A stretch of DNA of 64,000 nucleotides from Gnetum montanum (lineage: Eukaryota > Streptophyta > Gnetopsida > Gnetales > Gnetaceae). The notes beneath the pieces were generated by a model. The model saw only the letters and a list, made by a program, of their open reading frames with translations, made no database searches and was not told the origin of the DNA. The stretch is taken from assembly GCA_015680685.1 (NCBI GenBank), contig MNCI01027262.1:1655580-1719579 (forward strand), written 5' to 3'. The position numbers and the translations under genes were made by a program. Shown here piece by piece: positions 1 to 10,899 of the stretch (position 1 is the first letter of the stretch; every line of letters starts with the position of its first letter).

Positions 1-1600
1 TCTATGTCTTTGATTTGCATGAATGCTTGGCTCAATGTGCAGGATTTTAGGTATAAATTTTTGATTTAATAAAGTCATTCACTGCCAACTTAAGGATGGC
101 AAGCAAGTATGTTTTAGGGATGGGTTTGTGAAGTTCATTTAAGGCTGCACTCCATCTTTGGATAAATTTCTATGCTAGCTCAAGCAGCGCTTGTTTTTTT
201 TGGTTAAGCTATCCAACGTGGCTTCAGGTTTTAGATTGTACTTGAAATGGGTGACAAATTGATACAACAAATCCTATAAAGAAGATATGGAGCTACGAGG
301 TAAAGATTGGTACCAGTATAAGGCTTTTCCTAGTTAAGGACATTACAAATAGTTGCAAAATTACATGGGGTCATGCTTGAAGTAAAATACATTTGGTTTG
401 AAATATCACTAGGTGGGCATTTGGATCTCCCTTTCCATTGTACTTGGTTAGCTGAGGTAACAAGAATCCTTTTGGCAAGGTTAAGGGTGGAACTGAGGGG
501 TCAATTGGGTCATCTTGTTAGAAATCTAGCACCTTGACTTCCTCAGTGTTCAAAGTTTTAAGGCGTTTTAATTCTTCTGCTAATGAGTGCATTATTTTTT
601 TGTGTTTTCCCATTCGTGGGCAGTAGGCAGACCAATGGATTGAGCGGATTATGGCTAATAATGATTCAATTGTTTCATTATTTGTGGAAAGAGGGGTTGT
701 TGGGCTGACATTTGTTGTGGTGGGACAATAATCGAGGCTGAGAGCATGGGATGTGGTACACTGTAGTGAGTAGATAGATTTTGCTGAATAGTTGGTGGGA
801 TCCACTATCCAGTCACTGATTGTGAAATAATCATTGGTGCTTGTTGGATTTGCACTTGAGGTATGTAATGGATGGACGTGGAAGTGGGTATGACCGATGG
901 CATTCTAATCACTTGAGGTTAAAAAGTCATTCCTACATTAGTATAAGGAGGAAGTTGTTGGGATTTTGTTTGTAATGATATGATGGAAGTAGATGAGTTA
1001 GTTTGAATGTTGGACTTGGAGAAGATGGGAATATGAATGGCTACTTCCCCTAAGGAATCTAGTGGCAGAAATGTTGTCTCTTCTAGGAAAGTTTGAAAAA
1101 GTGGGTTTGTATGGGCATGGGGGCTAATGGTATGATATGAATCCTCATGTTTAGATTGGGCTACAAAATCATCTTCCTCATCTCCACCTTGAGGCTTTAC
1201 TAGAGGTAACTATAGGGCTTGATTTCTAGCCATGAGAAGTTGGGATATGAGTTTATGATGGTGTTCAGAGAGTAGGATTATGTCGAATGCTAAATGAATG
1301 AATTCACAACCTCCTTTTTGAATAAGTTCATAGTCTCATTTTTCTTCCCTTTTTGTATGGTTGATAGGTAGGTTGGCCTGGATTTTGACACATATGAAGT
1401 TATACTCTTCAGGTGTAAGAGTTGCATAAGTAGGGCCTTTGCCTTATAGCCTTAGTGATTGGCATGTAGGACCTTGGGGATTTATCTATTCAATAATAGT
1501 TATGGATTCCATGGTGGTCACAAGGTTCGAGGTTTCAACCCCAAAGTCTAAGATCAACAATGTTGCTAGGTTGATTTGGAAAGATTCCATAATGAATGTG
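1..1600 (-). pseudogene. RT1 gag polyprotein, partial and decayed
   Basis: The minus strand encodes the N-terminal and middle part of a Tat-type Gag, colinear with RT2 gag at 17,292-18,866. The best open stretch is at 518-805, which includes MHSLAEELKRLKTLNTEEVK, a short amphipathic helix also present in RT2. Gag would form the virus-like particle that packages element RNA. Stops interrupt every frame. The region runs off the left edge, so the retrotrans_gag core and the zinc-knuckle region are incomplete. It is identified by homology to RT2 inside this window. Confidence 0.75.
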
Positions 1601-1858
1601 AGCAGACTGGGCTAGATGAGTGGAGTTGGATTGCAAGAAATTGCAGTGTGACAGACGTGACATAACAATAGCGTAACCAACTGAGAGCAAGCTCAGCATG
1701 ACCGGTGTGACACAACCATAGTGTGACCAACTAAGAGCAAGCTCAACGTGACCAATTAAGAGCAAGCTCAGTGTGACCAACTATGATAGGGAGAATGAAA
1801 GGGGCAAGACGGATAAGTTTTGATAGGTAGCAATGTTTTAACAAACAACAAGCAAGTT

Positions 1859-1877
1859 GGCCCTCCTTCTAGCACCA
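1859..1877 (-). other. Candidate primer binding site of RT1
   Basis: On the minus strand this reads TGGTGCTAGAAGGAGGGCC, starting with TGG as plant PBS do, five bases after the proposed LTR end. RT2 has the matching site at 19,104-19,122. The complementary tRNA is not identified, so both the site and the LTR edge it defines are provisional. Confidence 0.45.
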
Positions 1878-2485
1878 AGAACTGTGCTAACCTAAATCAT
1901 CGGTGTAAGGTTGGAAGGAAACAGATATCGAAAGATCATTGGGCAAGAACAGTTGACCCTGCCTTCACTTTGAGGGAAAGCTGGAAAAGGGAACGAAGGT
2001 AGGCTTCCTTGGATGGTCTGCATGCAAATCAACCAAGGACTTCCCTAGGCGTAAAATATGGCTTGCGCCGCGGTTATCGTAACTTATGTTTTAAAACATG
2101 AATGGTGTGCATAAAAATGTAAACAAGATCGTAAAACAAAGTAGAACATGAACGAAACGTAAAACAAAATGTAGTAAGTAAAGAGTAAATAAGATGTAAA
2201 CTAGATATAAAACAGAGAAAATGGAAATAATGGTTGGTTGGCAAAATGAACTGAATGGTATTGCTTAAAAAAAGAGGTGTGCATCGATCAAAGCATAGTT
2301 GCACGTGTGGGTGGTAGGTCAAACACCTACCCCTGAGGGATGATGTGACGTGATGATGTGATGTGATGAGTGCTTGGATGCCAGGAGTCAAGTGTGTCGA
2401 GTGCCCAAGGATTTTTGGTTTTGTATAATCTTAGAATTTCCAATGTCGCCCCTTTGCCAACCACAGTTCATGTGAATTAACAGGG

Positions 2486-2493
2486 TATTTATA
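2486..2493 (-). promoter_or_regulatory. LTR TATA box (shared RT1/RT2 LTR)
   Basis: Minus strand TATAAATA. It is conserved in the RT2 5' LTR at 19,718-19,725, so it is the likely core promoter of the element's genomic RNA. Confidence 0.6.
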
Positions 2494-2590
2494 GGGCTTG
2501 GCCAGGCTTGGGCATGGAATCCATCGATAGGATCAACAACTGGGAGATGAAAGGAAAGCGGATCCAGTGACATGTGTCTAATGGATAGCT

Positions 2591-2680
2591 ATGCACGAGT
2601 TGGATGTGTGTCAGACAATTGTGCACGAGTTGGATGTGTGTCAGATAGTTGTGCACAAGTTGGATGGGTGTCGTACAGTT
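2591..2680 (-). repeat. 30-bp tandem triplicate in U3
   Basis: Three consecutive 30-bp units containing GCACGAGTTGGATGTGTGTC (plus strand) lie about 100 bp upstream of the TATA box in transcription sense. The RT2 5' LTR has only two units (19,823-19,882), so copy number varies between LTRs. The position suits an enhancer repeat, which is inference. Confidence 0.8.
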
Positions 2681-2929
2681 GCATTCTTGACCAGGTACAT
2701 TGCATTTTACAACTTGTGGGTTACTCAAGCCCATGAAAGTACACTTAATTTAGACCATGAGGGTTTGACATGACCACAAATGAGGATTTACAATGAGATG
2801 TACAACAAGAGAAACTTGACCCGACTCGCTTGACCATGGATCGATTGCTGCAAGATGTCGAGATGTTGATTTGAGGCTATTTGAGGAATCTCTGTTCGAC
2901 CAGGGCTTCCAACGTAAGTTGATATGCCT

Positions 2930-3480
2930 TCAAAGTATGGTCACACTGCACTCATGCCCAGTGTGACCCCCAACATGTTTCTAGTATCCAGCTTGCCCAG
3001 CATGCCTAGCGTCTAGTGTGTGGATCCTACACTCAAGCGCAATGTGACCTGCAGCATGAGTTAGGAAAAATTGACCTTTTGACACCGTTTTTTTGAATTT
3101 TGAAAGCTAGATTTACTGCCTGAATGTGTTTAACTCTAAAATCTAGAATTTGAGCTTGGATTTGAGTGGTTTTGAGTAGGTCACACTGGTTATTTTGGGT
3201 AGGTCATGCTATGGTCATGCTCGGCGTGACCTGTAGCATGACCTAAAATACTTGTAATTTTTGACTTAAAATCTGAAGATTCTAGAGGCCGAAGTCAAGA
3301 GTTTGTTGATGGTGATCCTGACGATTGATTTACCCTTCTAAAAATTTGATTATTTTGACTTGATTTGGAGGCTTTGAGAGTTGGGAAAGTTGGTCATGCT
3401 AGAGGTCATACTGCAACATGACCACAACGTCCAGCATGAATTGTTAGTGCTCGGCATCCACCGTGAGTTCCCAAGTTAGC
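2930..3480 (-). repeat. U3 cluster of GCRTGACC / GGTCAYGC motifs
   Basis: This U3 stretch has many copies of GTGACC, GCATGACC and their complements (for example near 2,940, 3,050, 3,180, 3,215, 3,390 and 3,415). The same motif recurs in the RT2 5' LTR (20,140-20,640), in the leaders (1,630-1,790 and 18,900-19,040), and densely at 9,500-10,640 beside the antisense gene. Many copies look like CpG-decayed forms of GCGTGACC. Confidence 0.7.
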
Positions 3481-3578
3481 GTGAATGCCATGCCTTAGCC
3501 AAATTCTATCTCTAAAACTTCAAAAGGGCTTGAGTCATTTCCATTTCAAAATGATAGGATGAAATTAGTGGTGTTTCA

Positions 3579-3594
3579 TTGGCCCCTCTTTTTT
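3579..3594 (-). other. Polypurine tract of RT2
   Basis: Minus strand AAAAAAGAGGGGCCAA ends directly at the LTR start TGAAACAC, the normal place for plus-strand priming. It shows that the LTR at 1,883-3,578 is the 3' LTR of RT2. Confidence 0.85.
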
Positions 3595-4754
3595 AACGTC
3601 TAGAGGAATCCACCCAAGAGGCATTGACAAAGAAGTGTAAAATACCATGAACAACCAAGTACCAACATTAACCCTCAACCCTTCGCTAGATGTCATTGCA
3701 CCATGTCTAGAAGTACATGGGATTGAGGGGTGGTTCAAGATGCAAGGGATTGTAACCGGGGAAAGTCAGGAATTGATCAAGGGTGATAACTACTATTGGA
3801 ATTGTGGGAGAGGAATGCTCTCGCATGAACAAGTTATGTCATCGGTCTTTGTCAATAGCTGGGTTTTCAGCAGACTCAGAACCAAGACATAGGAGGTGCG
3901 TTCTTTGGAGAAACAAGACACTTATAGAGTGTTTACTATAGCCTGTTGTAAACAACAAAAGCCATGACATAATGTCCAAGATGGTCTCTTTGAGACACAA
4001 GTGTAACTATTTTCCAAGACAATGGCCTTCTCACCTGGGGCTTGTATGAGAATAACCAATAGTCTTTGGTTCATGATGTCAATGGGGTCATGAAGAATTT
4101 TTCTATGTATTTTGCTGTTTGACCTTTTTACTCTTTTTCTATTTTCTTTGTTTCTTCTTTTCTTTTGTTTTTGCTTTGTTTTGTATTTATTTTTCTTTTT
4201 TTTATTTTTTTGGTTTTTTTGAGAGAGCTTGCTTTTTGTGTTGTGCTTGTGTTCGAGCGCTTGTATTTTTTCATCATGCATTGTGTACTATGTTTTGCGT
4301 TGCAATTTCTTAAAGAGTAACAGTGTGCAATAATATATCAAGAGCTTTGGGGTGAACAGAATGTATCAAGGAGGAGTAATTAAATAGGATAATTGGGACA
4401 TGATGGGGAAATAGGGAATGTACTTATGGACAGATTGATTAACCCAGTTACGTGCATTAGGAAGAATGTGATACCTTGTCATCATGATGAAGTGCATCTA
4501 TGTATGAATGCCTCAGGAGTGTCATCTTGCAAACACAACTCTAAGAAGATAAGAAAAACACAAATGAATCGGTTATCTAAACACTTTAAACGAGGAGATG
4601 GAGTCACCACGTGCAATTTTCAAAGAAAATAGAATTATGAACAACATCAGCTTCATTAGTGTCCATGGGACAAATCATACAGCAAGTTTTTATGGAACAT
4701 GAACAACCAATTTGTAGTAACACATCTTTTCAAAAGTTTTCTTGGTCGTCGATG
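3595..4754. other. RT2 3' spacer, no gene recognised
   Basis: This lies between the minisatellite and the polypurine tract of RT2. A pyrimidine-rich stretch runs from about 4,115 to 4,225 on the plus strand. The short reading frames here match nothing I recognise and give no domain signal. In RT3 the equivalent place (26,276-27,720) is also noncoding. Confidence 0.6.
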
Positions 4755-4762
4755 ATGTTTCT

Positions 4763-5034
4763 AGTTTATAGTCTTAGTGGACTATTGTGGGTTAGTTTCA
4801 TGTTGTAACCCCTTGGACAGAGCTAGTTTAGCATCGTAGCAAATGATGCATTGCTCAGTTTATAGTCTTAACCGACTATTGTGGGTTAGTTTCACATTGT
4901 AACTCCTTAAATAGAGTTAGTTTATCATCATAGCGGATGATGCATTGCTTAGTTCATAGTCATAGAAAACTATGAAGAGGCAAACTAGTTTATAGTCTTA
5001 GTGGACTCTACATGCCAGTTTATAGTCATAGCGG
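4763..5034 (-). repeat. Degenerate long-unit repeat after RT2 integrase
   Basis: Two units of roughly 95 bp begin with TTTATAGTCTTAGTGGACTA (plus strand), followed by shorter partial units. The core, read on the minus strand as TAGTC..ACTATAAACT, is the same as in the arrays around RT3 pol. Confidence 0.75.
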
Positions 5035-5376
5035 ACTACTCTGTGGTATCATTTTTAATTCATGGTGCCAGGACTACTCTGTGGTATCAGTTTTAAGTCA
5101 TGATACCAGGACTACTCTGTGGTATCAGTTTTAAGTCATGATGCCAAGACTACTCTGTGGTATCAGTTTTAAGTCATGATGCCAGGACTACTCTGTGGTA
5201 TCAGTTGTAAGTCATGATTCCAAGACTACTCTGTGGTATTAGTTTTAATTCATGATGCCAAGACTACTCTAAGGTATCAGTTTTAAGTCATGATGCCAAG
5301 ACTACTCTGTGGTATCAGTTTTAAGTCATGATTCCAGGACTACTCTGTGGTATTAGTTTTAAGTCATGATTCCAGA
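5035..5376 (-). repeat. 38-bp minisatellite, nine units, after RT2 integrase
   Basis: Nine head-to-tail units of 38 bp start ACTACTCTGTGGTATCAG on the plus strand and contain TTTTAAGTCATGAT. The minus-strand core ATGACTTAAAACT matches the ATGACxxTAAACT core in RT3 at 25,955-26,275. Tandem repeats in the 3' untranslated region are a known feature of Tat/Ogre-type elements and can seed satellites. Confidence 0.9.
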
Positions 5377-5429
5377 ACTATGACGTATCTCAAGTTTGTC
5401 AGACATAGTACCGTTTCAAGTACAAGTGG

Positions 5430-6519
5430 TTTGTAGGATTGGAAAACTCATTTCTATCCATGTCAGCAAGTTTGAATGCTCCATTATTATATGCCTTGGT
5501 AACTAAGTAAGGTCCTTCCCAGTTGGTTGAGAATTTATTTGGATGTTCATGGGTGGCCTTAATGACTAGATTTCCTTCTTTGATCAGGTGTTTATGGAGA
5601 TCGTGCTTGTGCCTTTGCCTCCATTATTTTTGGTACCATTTGATTTGATCAAGTGTTCGCACACGTTCTTCCTCTACTAAGTCAAGGTCAGCAATGCGTA
5701 GTTCATTGTTTTGAATTTCATCGAGGAGGTCAGAGAGAGTTATTCGCAATGAGGGAACCTGCAATTCTAAAGCTAAAATAGCTTCAGATTCGTATACAAG
5801 ACTATATGGAGTTTTACCTGTGGATGTTTGATGTGTCATTCTATAAGCCCAAAATGTGTAGACTAATTGTTCATGCCATTGTTTCTTGCTCTGATTCAAC
5901 ATCTTTTTGAGTACCATGATGAAAGTGTTGTTTGTAGCCTCCACTTGACCATTGCTCTATGGGTAGTAAGGTGATGAAAATGAATGTTTAATACCCAGAC
6001 TTTCACAGAAGCTTTTAGTATCTGCATTGCTGAATTGTGGCCCATTGTCGATAATGATGGTCATTGGAATACCAAAAAGGATCATGATATTTTCTATTAT
6101 GAAAGTGCAAATGTGTTTTGAGGTGGTCTTCCTAAGGGGAATAGCTTCTACCCATTTTGTGAAATATTCAATTGAAATGATAATAAAGCTATGCTCTTTT
6201 GAAGATGATGGCGTTATCGGTCCAATTAAGTCTAAACCCATTTTTGGAATGGCCATGTGATTTGTGGGGTATGTAATTCGTTAGGTGGCACGTGTATCAG
6301 ATTACCATGCTTTTGGCAAATGTCACATGTTCTGACCTTGGAGATGCAATCATACTCCATGTGTGACCAGTAGTAACCTAAGAACCTAATCTTCATTGTC
6401 ATTACTTTAGGTGCTATGTGTCCTCCAAAAAGTCCTTCGTGGATTTGTACTATGATCATTTGACCATCAATGCTACTAACACACATAAGCAAAATACCTT
6501 CATATGATTTATGACACAA
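5430..6519 (-). pseudogene. RT2 integrase
   Basis: In minus-strand order: an HHCC zinc finger (HEGLFGGHIAPKVMTMKIR, then CDICQKHGN), the catalytic core with GLDLIGPITP, the second aspartate in IIDNGPQFS and FSSPYYP, then the C-terminal part ending near 5,435 with a NWEGPY motif. The enzyme would join element cDNA to target DNA. It is colinear with RT3 integrase at 24,760-25,919. At least two stops or frameshifts fall after SPYYP and near 5,620, so it is dead. No chromodomain is visible, as expected for Tat elements. Confidence 0.9.
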
Positions 6520-6559
6520 AGTATCTCCTATTAATGCATATTGGTGGGATCATTTTTGT

Positions 6560-7690
6560 ACGACGTATTTTTGAGCATTTATCAAGTATTATGGAGGTTC
6601 GCCTCTTTGAAGGTACTCTTTTATGTCATCGTACCATTCTATTGCATGTGTTGTACTAACGGATGCTACAGGTATTTCAGCTAGAGTGTTAACTATAGGT
6701 TCGACACAACTTGTTATAGAGCTAGGCAATGCATGGAACATTTCAGGTGTCATGTTTAAGGCTAGCATGGCAAGTGCATCAGCAATTGTGTTTTCACTTT
6801 TGGGAACATGAAAATCTGTTTCTACTAGCTGTCTCATTAGATGTTTGGTCAAATCACAATATGATTGCAAATGGAGAGCCTTGCATGAGTAAACCTCACT
6901 GACCTGATTAATGACTAATTATGAATCCCCTTGAACTACAAGGCATGAGATTCTCAAAGTTAATGCTAATTGAAGGCCTCTAAGAAGACCTTCATATTCT
7001 TCCATATTATTGGTGTAAGGAAAGGTTAAGCAGTAAGTGAAAGGTTAGATTTCTCTAGAGGGGTATGTTAAAATGGCTGCAACACTTCCTCCTTAAGAGG
7101 TTGAAGCTCCATCAAAGTAGAGTATTGCCTTGTAGTTATCAGGTATGGTGTGTACACTATTAACATTTTCATCTAGGAATTTGGGATTTATTGTTGCTTG
7201 ATCATGCGTCAGCGAGACGGTTAGTTGTGTGGCTATTTCTTGACCTTTTGTAGAAGATTGAGTGACGTAATGCAAGTCAAACTCTGCGATCATCCATTTC
7301 CACCTAGCTAACCTACTTAACTGATAGAAGTTATTAGTGATGGCACGGAGAACATTAACCTTGCAAATGATGTAAAATTGATTACGAAAGAGATAATCCC
7401 ACCATTTCTTCAAGGAGAAGACGAGGGTGAGGCATGACTTTTCTACATCATTGTATCATCATTCATAGGTGATTAATGCATGGCTTAGGTAATATACAGG
7501 GATTTCATCTAGATCTCTACATTTTTGATAAAGCATGGATGCAATGGAGGAATCGGAAGTTGCAAGGTAGATGTAGAAAGTTTTGTCACTTTATGCAGGA
7601 TAAATAGTTGGTAGTTGAGACAACTCTTGTTTTATGTTCTCGAACGCTTCTTGGCATTGTTGAGTCCATTGGAAATGTACATTATTTCAT
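6560..7690 (-). pseudogene. RT2 RNase H plus archaeal-type RNase H
   Basis: Minus strand after RT: the tail of the retroviral-type RNase H, which ends around RWKWMIAEFDLHYVTQ, then a second RNase H module starting ILYFDGAST and continuing to VPKSENTIADALAMLAL. Two successive RNase H domains are diagnostic of the Tat lineage. Several stops and a frameshift separate the readable blocks (6,589-6,870 and 7,093-7,413). The role would be removal of template RNA during reverse transcription. Confidence 0.85.
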
Positions 7691-8871
7691 AGTAGATGTT
7701 GCATGGGACTTAACTTATCTGTCAACCTTTCGATAAAGCATCTGATGAATTGAAGTCTACCTTGGAGGCCATGTAGTTCGACAAGGTTTCTTGGAGGTTG
7801 CATATTGGTTATTGCTTTGACCTTATCGAGGTCTACCCATATCCCTATTTCAGAGACTAGGAAACCAAGAATTTTGCTAGTTTTAACACTGAAGACACAC
7901 TTCTTTGGGTTAAGTCGAAGGTCATACTTGAGACAACATTTAAGCACTAAATATAGATCTTTTGCATGTTGTTCAGTTTTTTTAAATTTGACTGCTATAT
8001 CGTCAACATAATCATTGATAAAATTGAGCATGTAATCACTAAATATGTATGTCATTACTCATTGATATGTGGCACATGCATTTTTAAGGCAAAATGGCAT
8101 CATTGTATAACAGAATGTTCCCCAAGGTATCATAAAAGTTGTCCTAAGTTGATGTTCTGGATTGATTCTTATTTGATTGTAGCCCAAAAATCCATCCATG
8201 AAGGACAATAGCACATGCCCAGCAGTCGTGTCAATAAGTTGATCAATACTAGGTAATGAGAAATGATCCTTTATAGTGGCTATATTGAGATCGTTAAAGT
8301 CAATGCATATGCATATACTACCATTCTTCTTAAGAACTACAACAATGTTTGATACCCAATCGGAATAATCGATGGCTCTAATAAAACTGGCTTGGTATAG
8401 CTTTGTGATCTTAGCGCGGACATATAAAGCTACTTCAAGTCTAACCTTTCATGCTTTTTATTTTACTGGTTTAATTTTTTCATCAAGAATAATGTTGTGT
8501 TGGATGATCAAGGGGTCTAATCCTGGCATGTCTATATTGGACCATGCGAACATTTTTATGTTCTCTTTTAACACCTGAGTGATGTCACCTACGAGTTGCG
8601 GGTCTAGTAGGACACTTAATTTCAAGGTTCTGGCTTCTTCATTGAATATGGTGATGGAGATTTCAACCAGAGGATCTTCAATGACATTGTTAGCTTCTAG
8701 ATCTAGAGTTTTAGCTACGTTTTCAGGCTAGTCTGATGTTTCTTGAGTGGAATCTATCAAATCGGTATAGGTGGATGGATTTAGATGCAAGGATTCTAGG
8801 TTGATTGCTCTTTCTACATCTCCATATGGTCCACTAAGAGACAACGTTGAGAGGATGTTGTTGGTGGCCAT
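7687..8871 (-). pseudogene. RT2 reverse transcriptase
   Basis: The minus frame starts at ATG 8,871 (MATNNILSTLSLSGP) and contains MFAWSNIDMPGLDP, a Tat signature, then LLSFMDGFLGYNQI, PWGTFCYTMMPFCLKNA and the catalytic YVDD box in INDYVDDIAVKF. The thumb continues with GLQGRLQFIRCFIERLTDKL. Stops near 8,375, 8,060 and elsewhere break it. The start is chosen because RT3 also has an ATG-GCC at the homologous place, 12-13 nt after an acceptor-like AG. The protein would copy element RNA into DNA. Confidence 0.9.
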
Positions 8872-8898
8872 GGTGCTCACTCCTACCAATTAAAATGG
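8872..8898 (-). promoter_or_regulatory. Acceptor-like site before the RT2 pol ATG
   Basis: Minus strand TTTTAATTGGTAG then GAGTGAGCACC then ATG. RT3 has TTGTTATTGTAG, a 12-nt gap, then ATGGCC. The shared AG-to-ATG spacing suggests that pol is translated from spliced RNA. Ogre elements are known to splice between protease and RT. Unproven here. Confidence 0.4.
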
Positions 8899-8999
8899 GA
8901 GCAGAGTAAGAGACACTCCCTTGGTAGGAGAGTTACAAAGTGTAAACGAACATAGGATAATCAAACTGTGTATTGACAAAATTAGGAGATGTGATGGAA

Positions 9000-9065
9000 G
9001 TCATGGTAGTTTAAAGCTATACCGGGCCACATGATAGTTTAAGGCCATATCGGGCCAGTTTATTG
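9000..9065 (-). repeat. Minisatellite remnant before RT2 pol
   Basis: Two or three degenerate units of AGTTTAARGCYATAYCGGGCC (plus strand) belong to the same core family as the arrays at 4,763-5,376 and 22,140-22,350. Confidence 0.6.
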
Positions 9066-9480
9066 ACTTGCCATTGGAAGTGAGTGCATGCACTATTTTA
9101 AAATTTTTGACTTTTAGACTCTATATTTAAATTTTAAATTTTTGAGGTGATATTAAGGTCGTGGATATTTTAAAGTTTTATGAAATTTTAGATTGTTTCC
9201 AAGTTTTTATATATGTTTATTTATTTTCATTGATTTTCTGCACTTTCCTTTTTTATATAAGAAATTTTGGGCTCAATTTGAGGGGATTTGAATGAAAAGG
9301 AAATTTGGGCAATCATAAGGCAAAGATGGTTTGAAGAACATGCGTAATTAAAATAAGAAGAGGGACTTAAAATAAAAGGCTTAAAAATTAAATAAATAAA
9401 AATAAAATAAAATAAAATAAAATTTCCAAGGGGGGATAGAAAAGGGAATTTTGAAAAAGAAACCCTCATTTCTGTTAGTG
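9066..9480. other. AT-rich spacer with (AAAAT)n and a TATA-like box
   Basis: An (A)nT pentamer run lies near 9,396-9,423. On the plus strand, TTTATATAAG near 9,251 is a possible core promoter for the plus-strand gene downstream, followed by a donor-like CATAG/GTAAAT at 9,698/9,699. No coding signal is seen. Confidence 0.35.
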
Positions 9481-9499
9481 TGAGTTACTAGCAATTGGA

Positions 9500-10640
9500 A
9501 GAATAGCGTGACCTACCCAGAGTGTAGCATGAGCCAAGGTGTTAACGTCAGCGTGACCATGGAAGAAAAGGGCAAGGGAAAGGCAACTGGGGGTAAGGGA
9601 AGGAAGTAGCCAGCCCTGGCGTTCATGGAAGAGAGTGAAGAGCTCCTCCAACATCTCCCACAAATCAGGGTTCCATCATGGAAGAAGGCCCTACATAGGT
9701 AAATTCTTTTCCCTAAAAAATTTTGATGTTTTTAGCAAGTAGCATTACCTAGGGAAAGAATTTATGCTTGGGATTTTTGGCTTGGGGTGTGAGTGCACAG
9801 GTTTTTGGTTTCCTTGGCACCCTGCTGTGAAATTTCTGGCTTTCTAATTGCAAGGTCATGACTGCAACATTTTTGGTTCTTGAGAGTGGCGTGACCTGGG
9901 ATATTTTAGGGCAATGTTACTTGTGAATTTTTCTTAGTTTTGGGGCATGGAATGAACGACGTGACCCTAAAGTTTTGAGGCAAAATATTTTCAGTTTTAG
10001 AGGGTAGCATGACCTGTAATTCTTGGGGTTTTTGGGGAAATTTTTTAGTCTTGGCAACCAGTGTGACTACTAAGATGTTAGAAATTTGGGGACTTTTAGA
10101 GTGACTGCAATGTTGAATCTTGTCGTGATTGAAATTTTGGATTTTAGCATGCCTACGATTTCTAGGTTTTAGCGTGACTAGATTTTTGAATTTTCAATTT
10201 GAGGCAGCGTTTGACTTGTAAATTTTGGGGAAACAGCATGACCTGCAAACCTTCAATTTTGGGAAGTTTAGTGTGCCTTCAATTTTTAGATTTCACCCCT
10301 GGGGTAGCGTGACCTTGATTTTTTTAGTTTCTTGCCCTGTGCAGCATGACCTTGATTTTTAGGTTTTCTGCCCTAGGGTAACGTGACCAAGAAAATCAAT
10401 TTTGGCCCCTGGGACAACGTCACCATGATTTTTAAATTTTCACCCAAGGCAGTGTGACCTTGGATTTTTGATTTTCAGCCAAGGTAGCGTGACCTTGGAT
10501 TTTGGATTTTCAGTCCCTAGGTTTTTTAAGGAGAACATTTTTAGAACAAGTAGCAGCTCCTATCATGAGCTAGAATATGGAAAAATCCAATGTGACTTGG
10601 TTACATGCCAACTTGACTTGGTGTGCCTAGCATGAGTGTT
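9500..10640 (+). repeat. Array of about 18 GCGTGACC-type motifs upstream of the antisense gene
   Basis: AGCGTGACC or decayed forms (GCATGACC, GTGTGACC, ACGTGACC) occur roughly every 35-60 bp in a single orientation. Examples are near 9,507, 9,550, 9,889, 9,959, 10,007, 10,171, 10,235, 10,306, 10,344, 10,380, 10,450 and 10,487. The text between the copies is not repeated, so this is not a simple minisatellite. The same motif marks the LTR and leader of this element. The array sits between a TATA-like box and the first clear exon of the gene at 10,900-14,542. Confidence 0.75.
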
Positions 10641-10899
10641 GAGTGAGTTGCTTTTGAGAGGATGTTCAATGATTTCTAAATTTTATATTTTTTTTTTCTG
10701 GAATTAATGATTTAAACATGGATTCATTCTTAAATCAATTTCAATGTGCCCTAATAAGAATAAGATTACACTCAATAGATGTTAGTGTCCTCATCTCATG
10801 GGGTGGTATATTTGTTTATGTGATTTTTTCGGTTTTATGAGATGTTGATCTATTTTAGTTTCTATATTTTTACTTACCCAATGTTTTGGTTATGTATAG

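Larger units (their letters stand above)
1..1882 (-). mobile_element. RT1: Tat-type Ty3/gypsy element, 5' internal part only
   Basis: This segment matches 17,292-19,127 of RT2 almost base for base in the same orientation, so it is the gag region and 5' leader of a second copy of the same element family. Read on the minus strand, the LTR at 1,883-3,578 is followed by a candidate PBS, the leader and gag; the rest of the element lies left of the window. The same LTR also carries RT2's polypurine tract on its other side, so RT1 and RT2 share it. That is the arrangement expected from recombination between LTRs of two copies. Confidence 0.8.
1883..3578 (-). repeat. LTR shared by RT1 (5' LTR) and RT2 (3' LTR)
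   Basis: About 1.7 kb, minus orientation. The U3 end is firm: the minus strand begins TGAAACACC, directly after a polypurine tract at 3,579-3,594. The same TGAAACAC start is seen in the RT2 5' LTR (20,778) and the RT3 3' LTR (27,732). The U5 end is inferred from the PBS candidate. The LTR contains a TATA box at 2,486-2,493, a 30-bp triplicate at 2,591-2,680, and scattered copies of a GCRTGACC motif in both orientations between about 2,930 and 3,480. Confidence 0.85.

Noticed and set aside
3922-4313. Overlapping frames of 119 and 64 codons on opposite strands
   Set aside because: Lys/Asn-rich on one strand and Phe-rich on the other, caused by a pyrimidine tract; no motif and no counterpart in RT3.
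5035-5376. Regular 38-bp repeats resembling a CRISPR array
   Set aside because: Units are directly contiguous with no variable spacers, and the setting is a plant retrotransposon; it is a minisatellite.
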